Positions 40,793 through 48,265 of a stretch of 64,000 nt of DNA are shown piece by piece. The notes beneath the pieces were generated by a model. The model was not told where the DNA came from. It saw only the letters and a program-made list of their open reading frames with translations, and did no database searches. Numbering within the stretch: the stretch's first letter is position 1; each line of letters begins with the position of its first letter. Made by a program: the position numbers and the translations under genes. Source of the DNA: CAZQYC01 sp964597495 (GTDB lineage Bacteria; Pseudomonadota; Gammaproteobacteria; Steroidobacterales; Steroidobacteraceae); assembly GCA_964597495.1 (NCBI GenBank), contig CAZQYC010000005.1, forward strand, positions 1-64,000. The letters run 5' to 3'.

Positions 40793-41701
40793 TCATCGCT
40801 TACAGTCACCGGCATTCTCGGCAAGGAAGTTGGTTCGCAAAAACTCCTCCACTAGGCTCATGTGCTTCAGGGGAGCCGCATGATTTCCTTTGATCGCGAC
40901 GTGCTCATTGTGGAACCGAAAGCTGTGCTTTCTCAGACGGTGGATGATCGCCTCGGACATTTCTGCAGATGGCCAGAACTCGTCTCGAGTGGCCGATAGC
41001 AGAAAGATCGGGCCGTTGATCTTCTCGACCGGAATCGCCGCCTTCGCAACTGCTTCCTCGTCTTTCAGCATGTCGTCCCATGCCGCTCGCTTATCGCCTT
41101 TAATCAGATCCGGCACTGCGCTCCATGGCACCGGCACGAAGGGTAACTGCTCGCCGTTGCTGGTAAAGGACGAAGTATTCAGGGCAATCGTGTGTCCCGC
41201 GAAGACCGCGTTCCCTGGCACGATGCCGACGACGGATTTAATGTCAGGGTATCGACTGGCCATGACTAAAGCCAATTCTGCACCTTTGGATCCGCCAATT
41301 AGGGCGATGCATTTGCGATTGATTTTATGATCTTTGGCGGCTTCGATGATCGCCGCGTACACACCCTCGAGTGATATCCGGTCCATTGCCTGCGGTATGC
41401 CTGCCTCACCGAAATAGGCAACCGCCAAGAACGCATAACCTTGGGCGAGAAAGCGATCACGCTGTGGCTTCCAATGGTTACTTACCCATGCGTTACCTCC
41501 CTCGGAGCCGCCAAAGCCCACAATTAGCGGCTGGTTCTCTCCTTCGCCGACGTAAAGGCGCGTGTTCACTTGGCCGTGATTCTGAGGAAGCGTCTCGGTA
41601 TCAAAAGTAACGACCAGATACCAGTAGTAAATGAACGCCAGACAGATAGCCGCGAAAAATACGATTGCGGTCCACTTTAAGGCTTTCGTCGCGATGCCCA
41701 T
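40793..41701 (-). CDS. Alpha/beta-hydrolase with N-terminal membrane anchor (BAAT C-terminal type)
   Basis: 302 residues. TM anchor about 11-32 (AIVFFAAICLAFIYYWYLVV). LIVGFGGSEGGNAW, YAFLAVAYFGEAGIPQAMDRISLEGVYAAIIEA, and CIALIGGSKGAELALVMASRYPDIKSVVGIVPG (nucleophile elbow GGSKG) with ISLLSATRDEFWPS-like Asp and KGNHAAP His match the acyl-CoA thioester hydrolase/BAAT C-terminal family. Substrate unknown. Large for a cassette gene. Confidence 0.88.
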   Translation of the reverse strand: MGIATKALKWTAIVFFAAICLAFIYYWYLVVTFDTETLPQNHGQVNTRLYVGEGENQPLIVGFGGSEGGNAWVSNHWKPQRDRFLAQGYAFLAVAYFGEAGIPQAMDRISLEGVYAAIIEAAKDHKINRKCIALIGGSKGAELALVMASRYPDIKSVVGIVPGNAVFAGHTIALNTSSFTSNGEQLPFVPVPWSAVPDLIKGDKRAAWDDMLKDEEAVAKAAIPVEKINGPIFLLSATRDEFWPSAEMSEAIIHRLRKHSFRFHNEHVAIKGNHAAPLKHMSLVEEFLRTNFLAENAGDCKR

Positions 41702-41795
41702 GACCTCTCCTGCGCAGTCTTGCGTAGTTATTGGTACCTGGGAGTTTTGACGCGCGTTGCCCGCCCAAAGGTTGCTAAGCGTCTCGACTACTTAA

Positions 41796-41855
41796 GCCCA
41801 ACGCTCGGCTTGAGGTGCGCGTTGTCTTCAACGCGTCGCTCTCGAAGTGTTAGAC
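41796..41855 (-). repeat. attC site B25
   Basis: R'' GTCTAAC (41849-41855) and R' GTTGGGC (41796-41802), central GACGCGTTGAAGACAACGCGC. Confidence 0.88.
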
Positions 41856-41972
41856 CTAGGTAAGCGCTGATCAAGTCCGCTTCCGCAATACCTTGATCAG
41901 CTAACTTGCTGTTTGAACCTGGATCCCGTTCTGCAACGGGACACGGTAAGGACTTAATCAGTCCTTACCTAG
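41856..41972. mobile_element. MITE-like element (117 bp) in cassette 3' end
   Basis: The ends are inverted repeats of about 23 bp: CTAGGTAAGCGCTGATCAAG at the left and, from the other end, CTAGGTAAGGACTGATTAAG; both then continue TCC, with 20 of 23 bases the same. Ends show CTAG, a common target duplication. Inside are CCCGTTCTGCAACGGG and CTTGATCAGC dyads. No ORF. It sits between the stop of the lipoprotein gene and its attC. Confidence 0.65.
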
Positions 41973-41974
41973 CT

Positions 41975-42703
41975 TCATTGTACAGGCGCAAGCGCTTCAT
42001 ACACTTTCGTCCGCCTTTTCTTGAAATGGAAACTTCCCTCTGATCGTATCAACTGCTCAGCGACGCCAAGGCCAGCCGTCGAGAGCACGAACTCCGTGGG
42101 GCAGGGACCGTTGCAAGCGTACTCATAATGGAGGCGAACCACACCAAAGACCCAACGAGGTATTCCTTTATATCCGTAATGCGCAAAAATGCTGTCCGAC
42201 GTGATTCGTTTACCTTCATCCTTTGCCGACAACGCTACCTCCATATCGGGCGCGGAGAAGAGGCGGATTCTTCCATAAGTCCGGTTCCCCCTCTCGTCTC
42301 GAGCTTCTTTATCCGCAGAATCGAATAAAGGTGAGATCTTCACGAGCTGCGGACAAAGCAAACTTTCTTGCGTCGTCAGACAAGGGCGCAACGCGAACGA
42401 AAAGACCGTTTCACGCAGAAGTCGCAGATCGACTTCCAACACTACGGCGTCCTGAGGACCATCGCCTACGGGAATGGGAATGGCGGGAATACCGAGCACT
42501 CCTACGGAACCAAACCTAGAGTCCGGCGCGAACATAATACTTAATTGCGCTTCCTTGTTGCTGAAGGAAACGTACTCCTTCCCCGTTTCCTTCGACATAT
42601 ACACGTCTGAAATCTCAAAGGTCGAGCATCCATATGCGGACATCACCAGGCATGCAACAACCAACCGCTTATGACTCGACAGACACCTCCACGTGCTACG
42701 CAT
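41975..42703 (-). CDS. Putative lipoprotein, 242 aa
   Basis: From ATG 42703: MRSTWRCLSSHKRLVVACLVMSAYGC is a long lipoprotein signal with lipobox AYGC (Cys 26). Mature part: beta-rich with TGKEYVSFSNKEAQLSIMF, VLGIPAIPIPVGDGPQDAVVLEVDLRL and a paired-cysteine YACNGPCPTEF. Outer-membrane or periplasmic lipoprotein of unknown role. The frame reaches 42769 but that part is attC B24. Confidence 0.8.
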   Translation of the reverse strand: MRSTWRCLSSHKRLVVACLVMSAYGCSTFEISDVYMSKETGKEYVSFSNKEAQLSIMFAPDSRFGSVGVLGIPAIPIPVGDGPQDAVVLEVDLRLLRETVFSFALRPCLTTQESLLCPQLVKISPLFDSADKEARDERGNRTYGRIRLFSAPDMEVALSAKDEGKRITSDSIFAHYGYKGIPRWVFGVVRLHYEYACNGPCPTEFVLSTAGLGVAEQLIRSEGSFHFKKRRTKVYEALAPVQ

Positions 42704-42708
42704 CTGAG

Positions 42709-42798
42709 ATCTAGCGCCGCGCTTATGATGCGAGCAAAGTGCCTCGCGCTTTGCGAGTCGTGCAGCCAATGGCCGCGAACATGAAGCGCTTGTTATGC
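42709..42798 (-). repeat. attC site B24 (altered R')
   Basis: R'' GCATAAC (42792-42798) and R' GCTAGAT (42709-42715; GTT to GCT). Long class with ACTCGCAAAGCGCGAGG. Confidence 0.65.
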
Positions 42799-42801
42799 AT
42801 T

Positions 42802-43284
42802 CTATAATTCTGAGTTAGCTCGCCCAAATTCTGCCGCGTAGTCTTGATTCGCGAACCTGAATCTAGCGATGGACTTCTTGGCCTTGACTATCTTCACTGG
42901 GTTACGGACCTTTAGATATATAACCCACACCAAAAACAATACATACGCCGCCACCAAGATTTGCCCATCATATTTGCCATTAGCGACGGTGCCGAACAAC
43001 AGCGGAATGGATAACAGGAAAGGAAATGTGAGCACCATAACAAAGCCGGTTGGCCAGGCTTGGTTTGTAACGAACCCGTAGAATTTGGCAGGCCACTTGT
43101 GTCTATCACACACGGGATATTCTACTGTATGGGTTGTTTCTCTAATCGCGATCAAAAAGAATCCGTCTATTACACGGAAATGCGTCTTGGCATCAGTTGA
43201 TGCACCTTCATTGCAGTACGCACATTTGGGTGGCCACTTAATGCCTTTCTCTAAATTGATCTCAACAACGTCCACGCTCGTCAT
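42802..43284 (-). CDS. Membrane cassette protein with CxxC, 160 aa
   Basis: PPKCAYCNEGAST (CxxC at 21-24) and YPVCDRHKWP suggest a cytoplasmic zinc knuckle before two TM segments, about 75-97 (WPTGFVMVLTFPFLLSIPLLFG) and 108-124 (QILVAAYVLFLVWVIYL). The tail is basic. No family recognised. Confidence 0.75.
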   Translation of the reverse strand: MTSVDVVEINLEKGIKWPPKCAYCNEGASTDAKTHFRVIDGFFLIAIRETTHTVEYPVCDRHKWPAKFYGFVTNQAWPTGFVMVLTFPFLLSIPLLFGTVANGKYDGQILVAAYVLFLVWVIYLKVRNPVKIVKAKKSIARFRFANQDYAAEFGRANSEL

Positions 43285-43326
43285 CCTCGATGATTACTTG
43301 AAACAGTTTCGATGATTGATGCACAA

Positions 43327-43382
43327 GGTTACTGCTAAAGCGCGTGGCTTTCGCCTCGTCGCTCTTTGATCAGTTGTTTAGG
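43327..43382 (-). repeat. Degenerate attC B23
   Basis: R'' CCTAAAC (43376-43382) and R' AGTAACC (43327-43333) around GAGCGACGAGGCGAAAGCCACGCGC-type arms. Encodes the last residues of the exported ACP-like gene. Confidence 0.5.
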
Positions 43383-43727
43383 TCTCTTCTTAAGACTAAT
43401 TGATTTAACTATCTCCTGAAACTTTTTAATTGTCAGCTTCTGAGCAATGTCCTCAACGCCGTTCGCGCCGACCTTCGCGTCCAGCTTGTCATCATCTATC
43501 TCGATACCTAATTCATCCTCGACGGCCATCACTATCTCAACTAAGTCCAGGGCGTCCCCCGGAATTATTTGCTTAGAAAAAGGTAATTCAACCTTTAGCT
43601 GCTCTGGCTTCAGTTTCATTATTTCAGCCGTATTTTTGAGCACGATCGCGTCAGTATCAATATGTACTGTCTGAGAGATTGCGCTTGTAAAGACGGATAG
43701 TCCTAAAACGAGAAAGATACGTATCAT
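43335..43727 (-). CDS. Exported acyl-carrier-like protein lacking the usual serine
   Basis: 130 residues from ATG 43727. MIRIFLVLGLSVFTSAISQT is a Sec signal peptide. Residues 50-105 resemble ACP: FSKQIIPGDALDLVEIVMAVEDELGIEIDDDKLDAKV, where the normal phosphopantetheine attachment motif D-S-L is D-A-L (Ala 59). So it is predicted to be exported and unable to carry an acyl chain by the standard route. The end overlaps degenerate attC B23. The frame is open to 43778 but M at 43727 starts the signal. Confidence 0.72.
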   Translation of the reverse strand: MIRIFLVLGLSVFTSAISQTVHIDTDAIVLKNTAEIMKLKPEQLKVELPFSKQIIPGDALDLVEIVMAVEDELGIEIDDDKLDAKVGANGVEDIAQKLTIKKFQEIVKSISLKKRPKQLIKERRGESHAL

Positions 43728-43741
43728 CGTGTACTCCAGAG

Positions 43742-43802
43742 GATCAACGCCGGCGATCAACCGCATGCGCTTTCGCACATCGGCTGGATAGCCTTGTTCG
43801 GC
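43742..43802 (-). repeat. attC site B22
   Basis: R'' GCCGAAC (43796-43802) and R' GTTGATC (43742-43748), central GTGCGAAAGCGCATGC; encodes the C-terminus of the next gene. Confidence 0.82.
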
Positions 43803-44383
43803 GTCTCGACTGTTCGAAAGGCACTGCGAATTGACGTGCTCCAGGGAGCATACGAGAAACCTTTGGAAGAAGGGTGCGGAATGGCGACGACTTCAACACC
43901 AAATGGAATCGGTGGCAACCAACGTGCAAGCTCGTTCCCCAAGACAAGCAGAATGTGCGGCCGTAGCTCCGAGAGTACTTCAAGAAACGGCTCCCGACTT
44001 GCATTCCAAAGTTGCTCGGAAGGGCGATATCGCGGCGCGCGTAACCACCACTGGACATAGTTATAGAAAGCAACACGTTTCCAAAAGTCGCTGCGCGCTT
44101 CGGGCGATAGCCATTGCCCGGCTTGAATGCCGAGTACAAGCTTCGCGATCTTCGTAAAGAATCTGTTGCGTTCATCAATAGCGAGCTGCTGCACAATTTC
44201 TTGAGTTGATGTGATACACGCGGGTGTTGGTGCTCCGGTTGGGCAAAATTGATCGTACGCAGTTCCTGGGTACTGAGACTCCCCTAGTACAAGCAGTTTG
44301 ATTCCACCTAGGCCCACATCTTTATACTGAGGGCCAATCCAAGGATCAAACGCACGCATATTTTGACGCCGAGCGGTTGACAT
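43757..44383 (-). CDS. Uracil-DNA glycosylase-like superfamily protein
   Basis: 208 residues. GGIKLLVLGESQYPG (motif I-like G-E-S-x-Y-P-G, residues 26-40), VAFYNYVQWWLRAP, HILLVLGNELARWLP and VVAIPHPSSKGF (H-P-S motif) occur in the order of the UDG superfamily. The classical catalytic Asp/Asn is not evident. Base-excision role is possible but unproven. The last 17 residues are read through attC B22. Confidence 0.72.
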   Translation of the reverse strand: MSTARRQNMRAFDPWIGPQYKDVGLGGIKLLVLGESQYPGTAYDQFCPTGAPTPACITSTQEIVQQLAIDERNRFFTKIAKLVLGIQAGQWLSPEARSDFWKRVAFYNYVQWWLRAPRYRPSEQLWNASREPFLEVLSELRPHILLVLGNELARWLPPIPFGVEVVAIPHPSSKGFSYAPWSTSIRSAFRTVETPNKAIQPMCESACG

Positions 44384-44445
44384 GAGCGGCAGACGACAGC
44401 AAGCAACACTTGCTGTTGGCTGTCCGCTCGATGGATGGGTTGGGC
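44384..44445 (-). repeat. Degenerate attC B21
   Basis: R'' GCCCAAC (44439-44445) is intact; R' cannot be placed surely near 44384-44390. GACAGC...GCTGTC and AAGCAACACTTGCTGTT dyads lie inside. Confidence 0.45.
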
Positions 44446-44464
44446 GTCATCTGCGGGACTACTG

Positions 44465-45079
44465 CTACTTGTTCTGGGATGCCGACTCGTCCCGCTCTTG
44501 GGGCGGCTTCCGTTGTTCCGAACTGCCGACGATGGCCATGTGCCGCCTTAGCAGAACCTGTCCGACGGCGGCAAGATAGGATCGTGCATCCACGCCATCT
44601 TTCTCCAAGAACTCATAGCCCGTCCGTTCAAGCTCGGCGGCAGCGATTCGATTTGCCTGCCACTTGCGCTGGAAGTCGCCGCTAGTGGAGATAGTGATCA
44701 ACAGCGCAGCGGTGACGGCGAATAGGGCCGCCAAGTCCTTCTTCGCGCCCTCGTTTTTGACGATGGTTTCAAGCTTCAGGATGAGCGCCGCCAGGGCACT
44801 GAGCACTGCCGCTGTAAATGTGAAACCCCAATACACACCACTCCATCTTGAAGCGTTCGCTCGCGTTTCGAGGTAATTGTCCAAAATCGCACGAGCCACG
44901 AGCGCCTGTTCGGAGTTCTTGCGTTCGAAAAGCGGGCTCAGTGCGGCGCCAAGCGCTTCACCTCGAGACCAGGTGCCTCGGTCTTGGAGGAAACACCAAA
45001 CACCCGCGCTCGCGATAGCAAGTAAAAGGATCCAAACCAGCACTCGGACCGTTGTCGAAGAACCTGCTCTCTCAATCAT
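44465..45079 (-). CDS. Three-TM membrane protein, SLATT-like
   Basis: 204 residues. TM at about 12-30 (VLVWILLLAIASAGVWCFL), 80-102 (YWGFTFTAAVLSALAALILKL) and 115-132 (DLAALFAVTAALLITIST), then a long helix WQANRIAAAELERTGYEFLE. The two-TM hairpin plus helical WxxxR...AE.L.R....L run is like SLATT/DUF4231 proteins, some of which are thought to be pore effectors in nucleotide-signalling defence; the call is tentative. Confidence 0.6.
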   Translation of the reverse strand: MIERAGSSTTVRVLVWILLLAIASAGVWCFLQDRGTWSRGEALGAALSPLFERKNSEQALVARAILDNYLETRANASRWSGVYWGFTFTAAVLSALAALILKLETIVKNEGAKKDLAALFAVTAALLITISTSGDFQRKWQANRIAAAELERTGYEFLEKDGVDARSYLAAVGQVLLRRHMAIVGSSEQRKPPQERDESASQNK

Positions 45080-45094
45080 TGCTTACTCCGTGAC

Positions 45095-45160
45095 GCCCAA
45101 CGCTGCCATTCAGCGGGAGCGGCGTCTTTCGTCGCGATCCGCTGGAATGGCTTGTTGGGC
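45095..45160 (-). repeat. attC site B20
   Basis: R'' GCCCAAC (45154-45160) and R' GTTGGGC (45095-45101). Nearly identical to A4 (1411-1476). Confidence 0.95.
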
Positions 45161-45190
45161 CGATTGTGTTGCGTTGAGCTACCTACGTTT

Positions 45191-45451
45191 CTAACCTTTC
45201 TCGTTTGGTTCGAGCGTACCCGTAGCAAGGTAAGCCAACTCGGCTTCCGTAAATTGAACCTGTGACAACACCCACTTAGCTCGATGAACTAAATCGGCTG
45301 GCACCGACAAGTGCACGCTCTTAATCAGACCGGGAATCGGTTGATCCACAATAAGCTCGACTGGCACCCCTTCGCTTCGCAGCAGCCCAGCCGTCACTTC
45401 CGCCGATGCAGCATCAGAGTACACAGCGAACTCTTGCCAATTATTACTCAT
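45191..45451 (-). CDS. DUF2007-like small protein (copy in array B)
   Basis: 86 residues; homologue of the array A gene at 9690-9956: MSNNWQEFAVYSDAASAEVTAGLL, VPVELIVDQPIPGLI, SVHLSVPADLVHRAKWVLSQ and AELAYLATG are shared with few changes. Same domain plan and same role, unknown. The two copies lie in opposite arrays but both are flanked by attC. Confidence 0.82.
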   Translation of the reverse strand: MSNNWQEFAVYSDAASAEVTAGLLRSEGVPVELIVDQPIPGLIKSVHLSVPADLVHRAKWVLSQVQFTEAELAYLATGTLEPNEKG

Positions 45452-45467
45452 GACTTTACGACGTAAA

Positions 45468-45558
45468 TGCCGACCGCCGCGAATAAGCCGCGAGCAAAGC
45501 GTGCAGCGATTTTCGAGTCAGAGCACACGAAATGTGTGGTTTGATTCGCTTGTTCGGC
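45468..45558 (-). repeat. attC site B19
   Basis: R'' GCCGAAC (45552-45558) and R' GTCGGCA (45468-45474; changed GTT), long class. Confidence 0.78.
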
Positions 45559-45585
45559 ATTTCACTGTTCCCGCATTGAAACTTG

Positions 45586-45846
45586 CTACGACGGGTGCTT
45601 CTTAATTTGCTCAATAGTTGGAAACTCATAGTCAACCATTCCGAGATCCTGAAGCGGAATGTACTCGCGCTTGGCCGAATCAACCAGCCGATTGTGAACA
45701 ATTTGGAATACCGCTAGGCGGTGTTTCGCGGCTTCTTCGTTCTTGCTGAGCCAAAAACGAATATTGTCCTCCGTCTCTTGTTTAAGAACTCGTGCGAAGT
45801 CGCTGAGCACCCGCCGATAGAGTTCATCCTGATCATTTTTCCCCAT
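45586..45846 (-). CDS. Hypothetical helical cassette protein, 86 aa
   Basis: LYRRVLSDFARVLKQETEDNIRFWLSKNEEAAKHRLAVFQIVHNRLVDSAKREYIPLQDLG reads as long amphipathic helices; soluble and charged. No family recognised. Confidence 0.72.
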   Translation of the reverse strand: MGKNDQDELYRRVLSDFARVLKQETEDNIRFWLSKNEEAAKHRLAVFQIVHNRLVDSAKREYIPLQDLGMVDYEFPTIEQIKKHPS

Positions 45847-45876
45847 GTGTCACCTCAACGGATACTTATTGCTGAA

Positions 45877-45966
45877 GCCGAACGTTTCGCATGACACGCC
45901 GTGCAAAAGCGAAGCTTTTGTGCGGTCGAGCACGCGGAGCGTGCGGCTTTGATCCGCTGGTTAGCT
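45877..45966 (-). repeat. attC site B18
   Basis: R'' AGCTAAC (45960-45966) and R' GTTCGGC (45877-45883), long class, central AAGCTTCGCTTTTG-type hairpin. Confidence 0.88.
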
Positions 45967-46362
45967 CTCTGGTTTGCAGACAATGAAATCATAGTTAAAC
46001 ACTTTGTTTCTTTTGAGCGCCGAACGATCAAACGTTGTAAAGATGTCGAGTTTGGTTGCGGAAGGCTTAGAGCAACGGAGTTTACTGTCTGCTCGGATAT
46101 GCAGCGAGTCATGTACCGTGGGCACTAAGATTTGATACGAGCCGTCCTGCTTGCTTTGAACGTTACCATGACTTCCAACAGCTGGCATGCCGCTAATTGT
46201 TAGTTGGAATTTTAGGTCAGTGTAGCTAACAGCAATACCTGCTGCCGGTGCGCGGTCCGGAAAGCGAACCACACCAGATACGGTGATGCCGCGATTGGAA
46301 GGCGTGCTACAACCTACGAGCATGAGAGCAGCAGCAAAGACGGTGGGAACGCGAAATGCCAT
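45961..46362 (-). CDS. Putative lipoprotein, 133 aa
   Basis: MAFRVPTVFAAALMLVGC is a lipoprotein signal with lipobox LVGC (Cys 18). The mature part begins STPSNRGITVSGVVRFPDRAPAAGIAVSYTD, like a Ig-like or carboxypeptidase-regulatory-type beta-sandwich (SGVVRFPDRAPAAGIAVS), then strands and a final FNYDFIVCKPES. Periplasmic. The stop is in attC B18. Confidence 0.78.
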   Translation of the reverse strand: MAFRVPTVFAAALMLVGCSTPSNRGITVSGVVRFPDRAPAAGIAVSYTDLKFQLTISGMPAVGSHGNVQSKQDGSYQILVPTVHDSLHIRADSKLRCSKPSATKLDIFTTFDRSALKRNKVFNYDFIVCKPES

Positions 46363-46370
46363 TATCTTAA

Positions 46371-46459
46371 AGCTAACGCTGTGCGTAACACGCGAGTGAA
46401 ATGCGCAGCATTTTTCGAGTCGAGGGCGCGCGTGCGCGATGTTGACGCACTTGTTGGGC
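46371..46459 (-). repeat. attC site B17
   Basis: R'' GCCCAAC (46453-46459) and R' GTTAGCT (46371-46377), long class. Confidence 0.9.
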
Positions 46460-46773
46460 TATTGCTGGTGAGCTGCCCATCTTTTCATCTCCTCGTCTAT
46501 GAAGTGATTGACAAGGTCCGCATACATTTTTTCGACGGCGTCTGGGCTCAAACCTTCTTCAGATGCCCACTCCCTGCGCTTTGCCAGCATGGCCTTAAAT
46601 CTCTCTGGCGCCCGAACGGCGGCGGCGGAAGCCTTGAACTTGGATGCTGCAAGGACATACTGGAACCGCTTGCCAAGTAGTGAGATGACTACCCTATCAA
46701 GATGGTCAATTTCCCTCCGAATGTCTTCCATCTCAGAGCATGCCTCTGGTTCCAGCTGGTTTCTTACTTCCAC
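46459..46773 (-). CDS. Chorismate mutase type II / isochorismate pyruvate lyase (PchB-like)
   Basis: 104 residues, the length of PchB. IRREIDHLDRVVISLLGKRFQYVLAASKFKASAAAVRAPERFKAML and EEGLSPDAVEKMYADLVNHFIDEEM align with PchB along its length. Key basic residues R19, R36 and K47 correspond to R14, R31 and K42 of PchB (as I recall them); Q90 is replaced by E95. Could give salicylate from isochorismate or act as chorismate mutase. No partner isochorismate synthase is visible; a lone cassette. Confidence 0.88.
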   Translation of the reverse strand: MEVRNQLEPEACSEMEDIRREIDHLDRVVISLLGKRFQYVLAASKFKASAAAVRAPERFKAMLAKRREWASEEGLSPDAVEKMYADLVNHFIDEEMKRWAAHQQ

Positions 46774-46792
46774 AAAGTGTCCTTATATTGAA

Positions 46793-46882
46793 GCCCAACG
46801 CTGTGCGCAACACACGAGCAAAGCACGTAGCGGTTTTCGAATCGAGCACGTAGAACGTGCGGGCTTGATTCTCTGGTTATAC
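46793..46882 (-). repeat. attC site B16
   Basis: R'' GTATAAC (46876-46882) and R' GTTGGGC (46793-46799), long class. Confidence 0.9.
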
Positions 46883-46883
46883 A

Positions 46884-47345
46884 TCATGGCTCAATTTCGA
46901 GTGCAACAGTACGCGACGACAGTCTGCAACCAAGCATGTTGCCACCACCAAGCCTGAGATTAACTTTACTCCTGCTGTGAAGATCATACTCATATCGAAT
47001 GTTGTTGATGTTCGTAACACCGGATTTCCGCAAAGTCCAGGTGGAACAGTAGCCGGAATAATTTTCCGGACAGCCGATGTATCTCTTGTCGAGGCCACCA
47101 AAAGGAAATCGCCAAACATCAGCGTCGCTATTCAATGTTCTAGTTATTCGAGTGGGCTCGACTGCATAGTTAAGGATGACTTTGTATACGCAAAATGCAT
47201 TATCAAAGGAGGATAAATCTTTGTCTGTAACCAAAAGGATTTGAACTGCGTCGTCGGATTCGGTGAGTACGGCTGCGTGCTCAATCTTGACTGAAGCGCA
47301 ACCGACCAGTACCGCGGTCACAATTGCGAGTCCGATCGCTTTCAT
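46884..47345 (-). CDS. Putative lipoprotein, 153 aa
   Basis: MKAIGLAIVTAVLVGC is a lipoprotein signal with lipobox LVGC (Cys 16). Mature part has VKIEHAAVLTESDDAVQILLV, and paired cysteines (AFCVYKV, GCPENYSGYCSTW, LGCRLSS). Periplasmic or outer membrane. No family recognised. Confidence 0.8.
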   Translation of the reverse strand: MKAIGLAIVTAVLVGCASVKIEHAAVLTESDDAVQILLVTDKDLSSFDNAFCVYKVILNYAVEPTRITRTLNSDADVWRFPFGGLDKRYIGCPENYSGYCSTWTLRKSGVTNINNIRYEYDLHSRSKVNLRLGGGNMLGCRLSSRTVALEIEP

Positions 47346-47358
47346 AGGTACTCGTGAT

Positions 47359-47447
47359 GCATAACAACGTGCGCAACAGACGAGCGAACTGCGAAGCGGT
47401 TTGCAAGTCGGCGCGCAACGCGCGCGGTATTGAGCTGCTTGTTAGCG
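47359..47447 (-). repeat. attC site B15
   Basis: R'' CGCTAAC (47441-47447) and R' GTTATGC (47359-47365), long class. Confidence 0.88.
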
Positions 47448-47448
47448 C

Positions 47449-47778
47449 TCATTTTAACGACGCGTCATACTGCGCCACATGTTGAGGAAATAGCTGCTCA
47501 TAATCCGGATGTGAGATACCGAACACGTTGACCTCAACTTCGCCGTTGCCTTCGAGAATGCCCACACCCGCGCACTGAACTATTTGACCGGATGGCGTTG
47601 TCACGGACAAGCGCAAATTAGATTGTTCCTGATGATTCGATTTGCACGCGGCCTGGATGGTGGCATAGCCGGCAGCAGGCATGAAGCGTCCGAATGCGAC
47701 ACCCATCGGAGGATCTCCATACTCAAGACTGGAGGTGCCTACCAATGTTGCGCCAGAGTAAATTCTGAAGTTGGACAT
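47449..47778 (-). CDS. Hypothetical cassette protein, 109 aa
   Basis: From ATG 47778: MSNFRIYSGATLVGTSSLEYGDPPMGVAFGRFMPA, then an alternating strand pattern (LRLSVTTPSGQIVQCAGVGILE, GEVEVNVFGI). A small beta-rich soluble protein; the FRIY.GA.LVG.S.LEYGDPPMGVA.G.F.P opening is similar to hypothetical proteins from other bacteria. The frame is open to 47829 but is attC there. Function unknown. Confidence 0.75.
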   Translation of the reverse strand: MSNFRIYSGATLVGTSSLEYGDPPMGVAFGRFMPAAGYATIQAACKSNHQEQSNLRLSVTTPSGQIVQCAGVGILEGNGEVEVNVFGISHPDYEQLFPQHVAQYDASLK

Positions 47779-47784
47779 GATTGA

Positions 47785-47865
47785 CGCTAACGCCTGCATT
47801 AACCGACGTGCAAAAGCAATGCAGAGCATTGCTTTTGCACGTCAAGGTTGAATGCATTGTTAGAA
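47785..47865 (-). repeat. attC site B14
   Basis: R'' TTCTAAC (47859-47865) and R' GTTAGCG (47785-47791), central GCAAAAGCAATGCTCTGCATTGC hairpin. Confidence 0.9.
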
Positions 47866-47866
47866 C

Positions 47867-48193
47867 TCATGTGATTGCGGGTGCAAAGATCGAAAATACT
47901 ATTAAGACGAAAATTAAGATCAAAGCGACGCTTGATGAAACTCTGGATAAGAGCAACAGTCTCGGTGCGGAACGTCCAAAAGCTGAGAGATCCGGTGTAT
48001 TGATCCATGGCACTAGGAAGCGGTATTTGAGTTGGGTATAACCGATGGTCGGAGTGAAGAACCATGGAATCGAAGTTCCGAACAGAGATTCAAACTCGGG
48101 TGCGGTTTGTGGAATGGTACGCGCAAGCAGCTGTACGACAACCACATGAAATGCGAGTCCTATGAGGGCCAAAATATGGAATAGGGATGACAT
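47867..48193 (-). CDS. Small membrane protein, two TM
   Basis: 108 residues. TM at about 5-24 (FHILALIGLAFHVVVVQLLA) and 86-105 (SSSVALILIFVLIVFSIFAP), with a loop rich in Phe, Pro and Trp (FGTSIPWFFTPTIGYTQLKYRFLVPW). No family recognised. Confidence 0.75.
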   Translation of the reverse strand: MSSLFHILALIGLAFHVVVVQLLARTIPQTAPEFESLFGTSIPWFFTPTIGYTQLKYRFLVPWINTPDLSAFGRSAPRLLLLSRVSSSVALILIFVLIVFSIFAPAIT

Positions 48194-48203
48194 GTTTCCT
48201 GGG

Positions 48204-48265
48204 CCTTAACGTGCCGTTAAACCGGAGCGCGTTTACGCGCGATCGGTTTGAACGGATGGTTCGGC
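48204..48265 (-). repeat. attC site B13
   Basis: R'' GCCGAAC (48259-48265) and R' GTTAAGG (48204-48210), 62 bp, central GCGCGTAAACGCGC. Confidence 0.88.
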
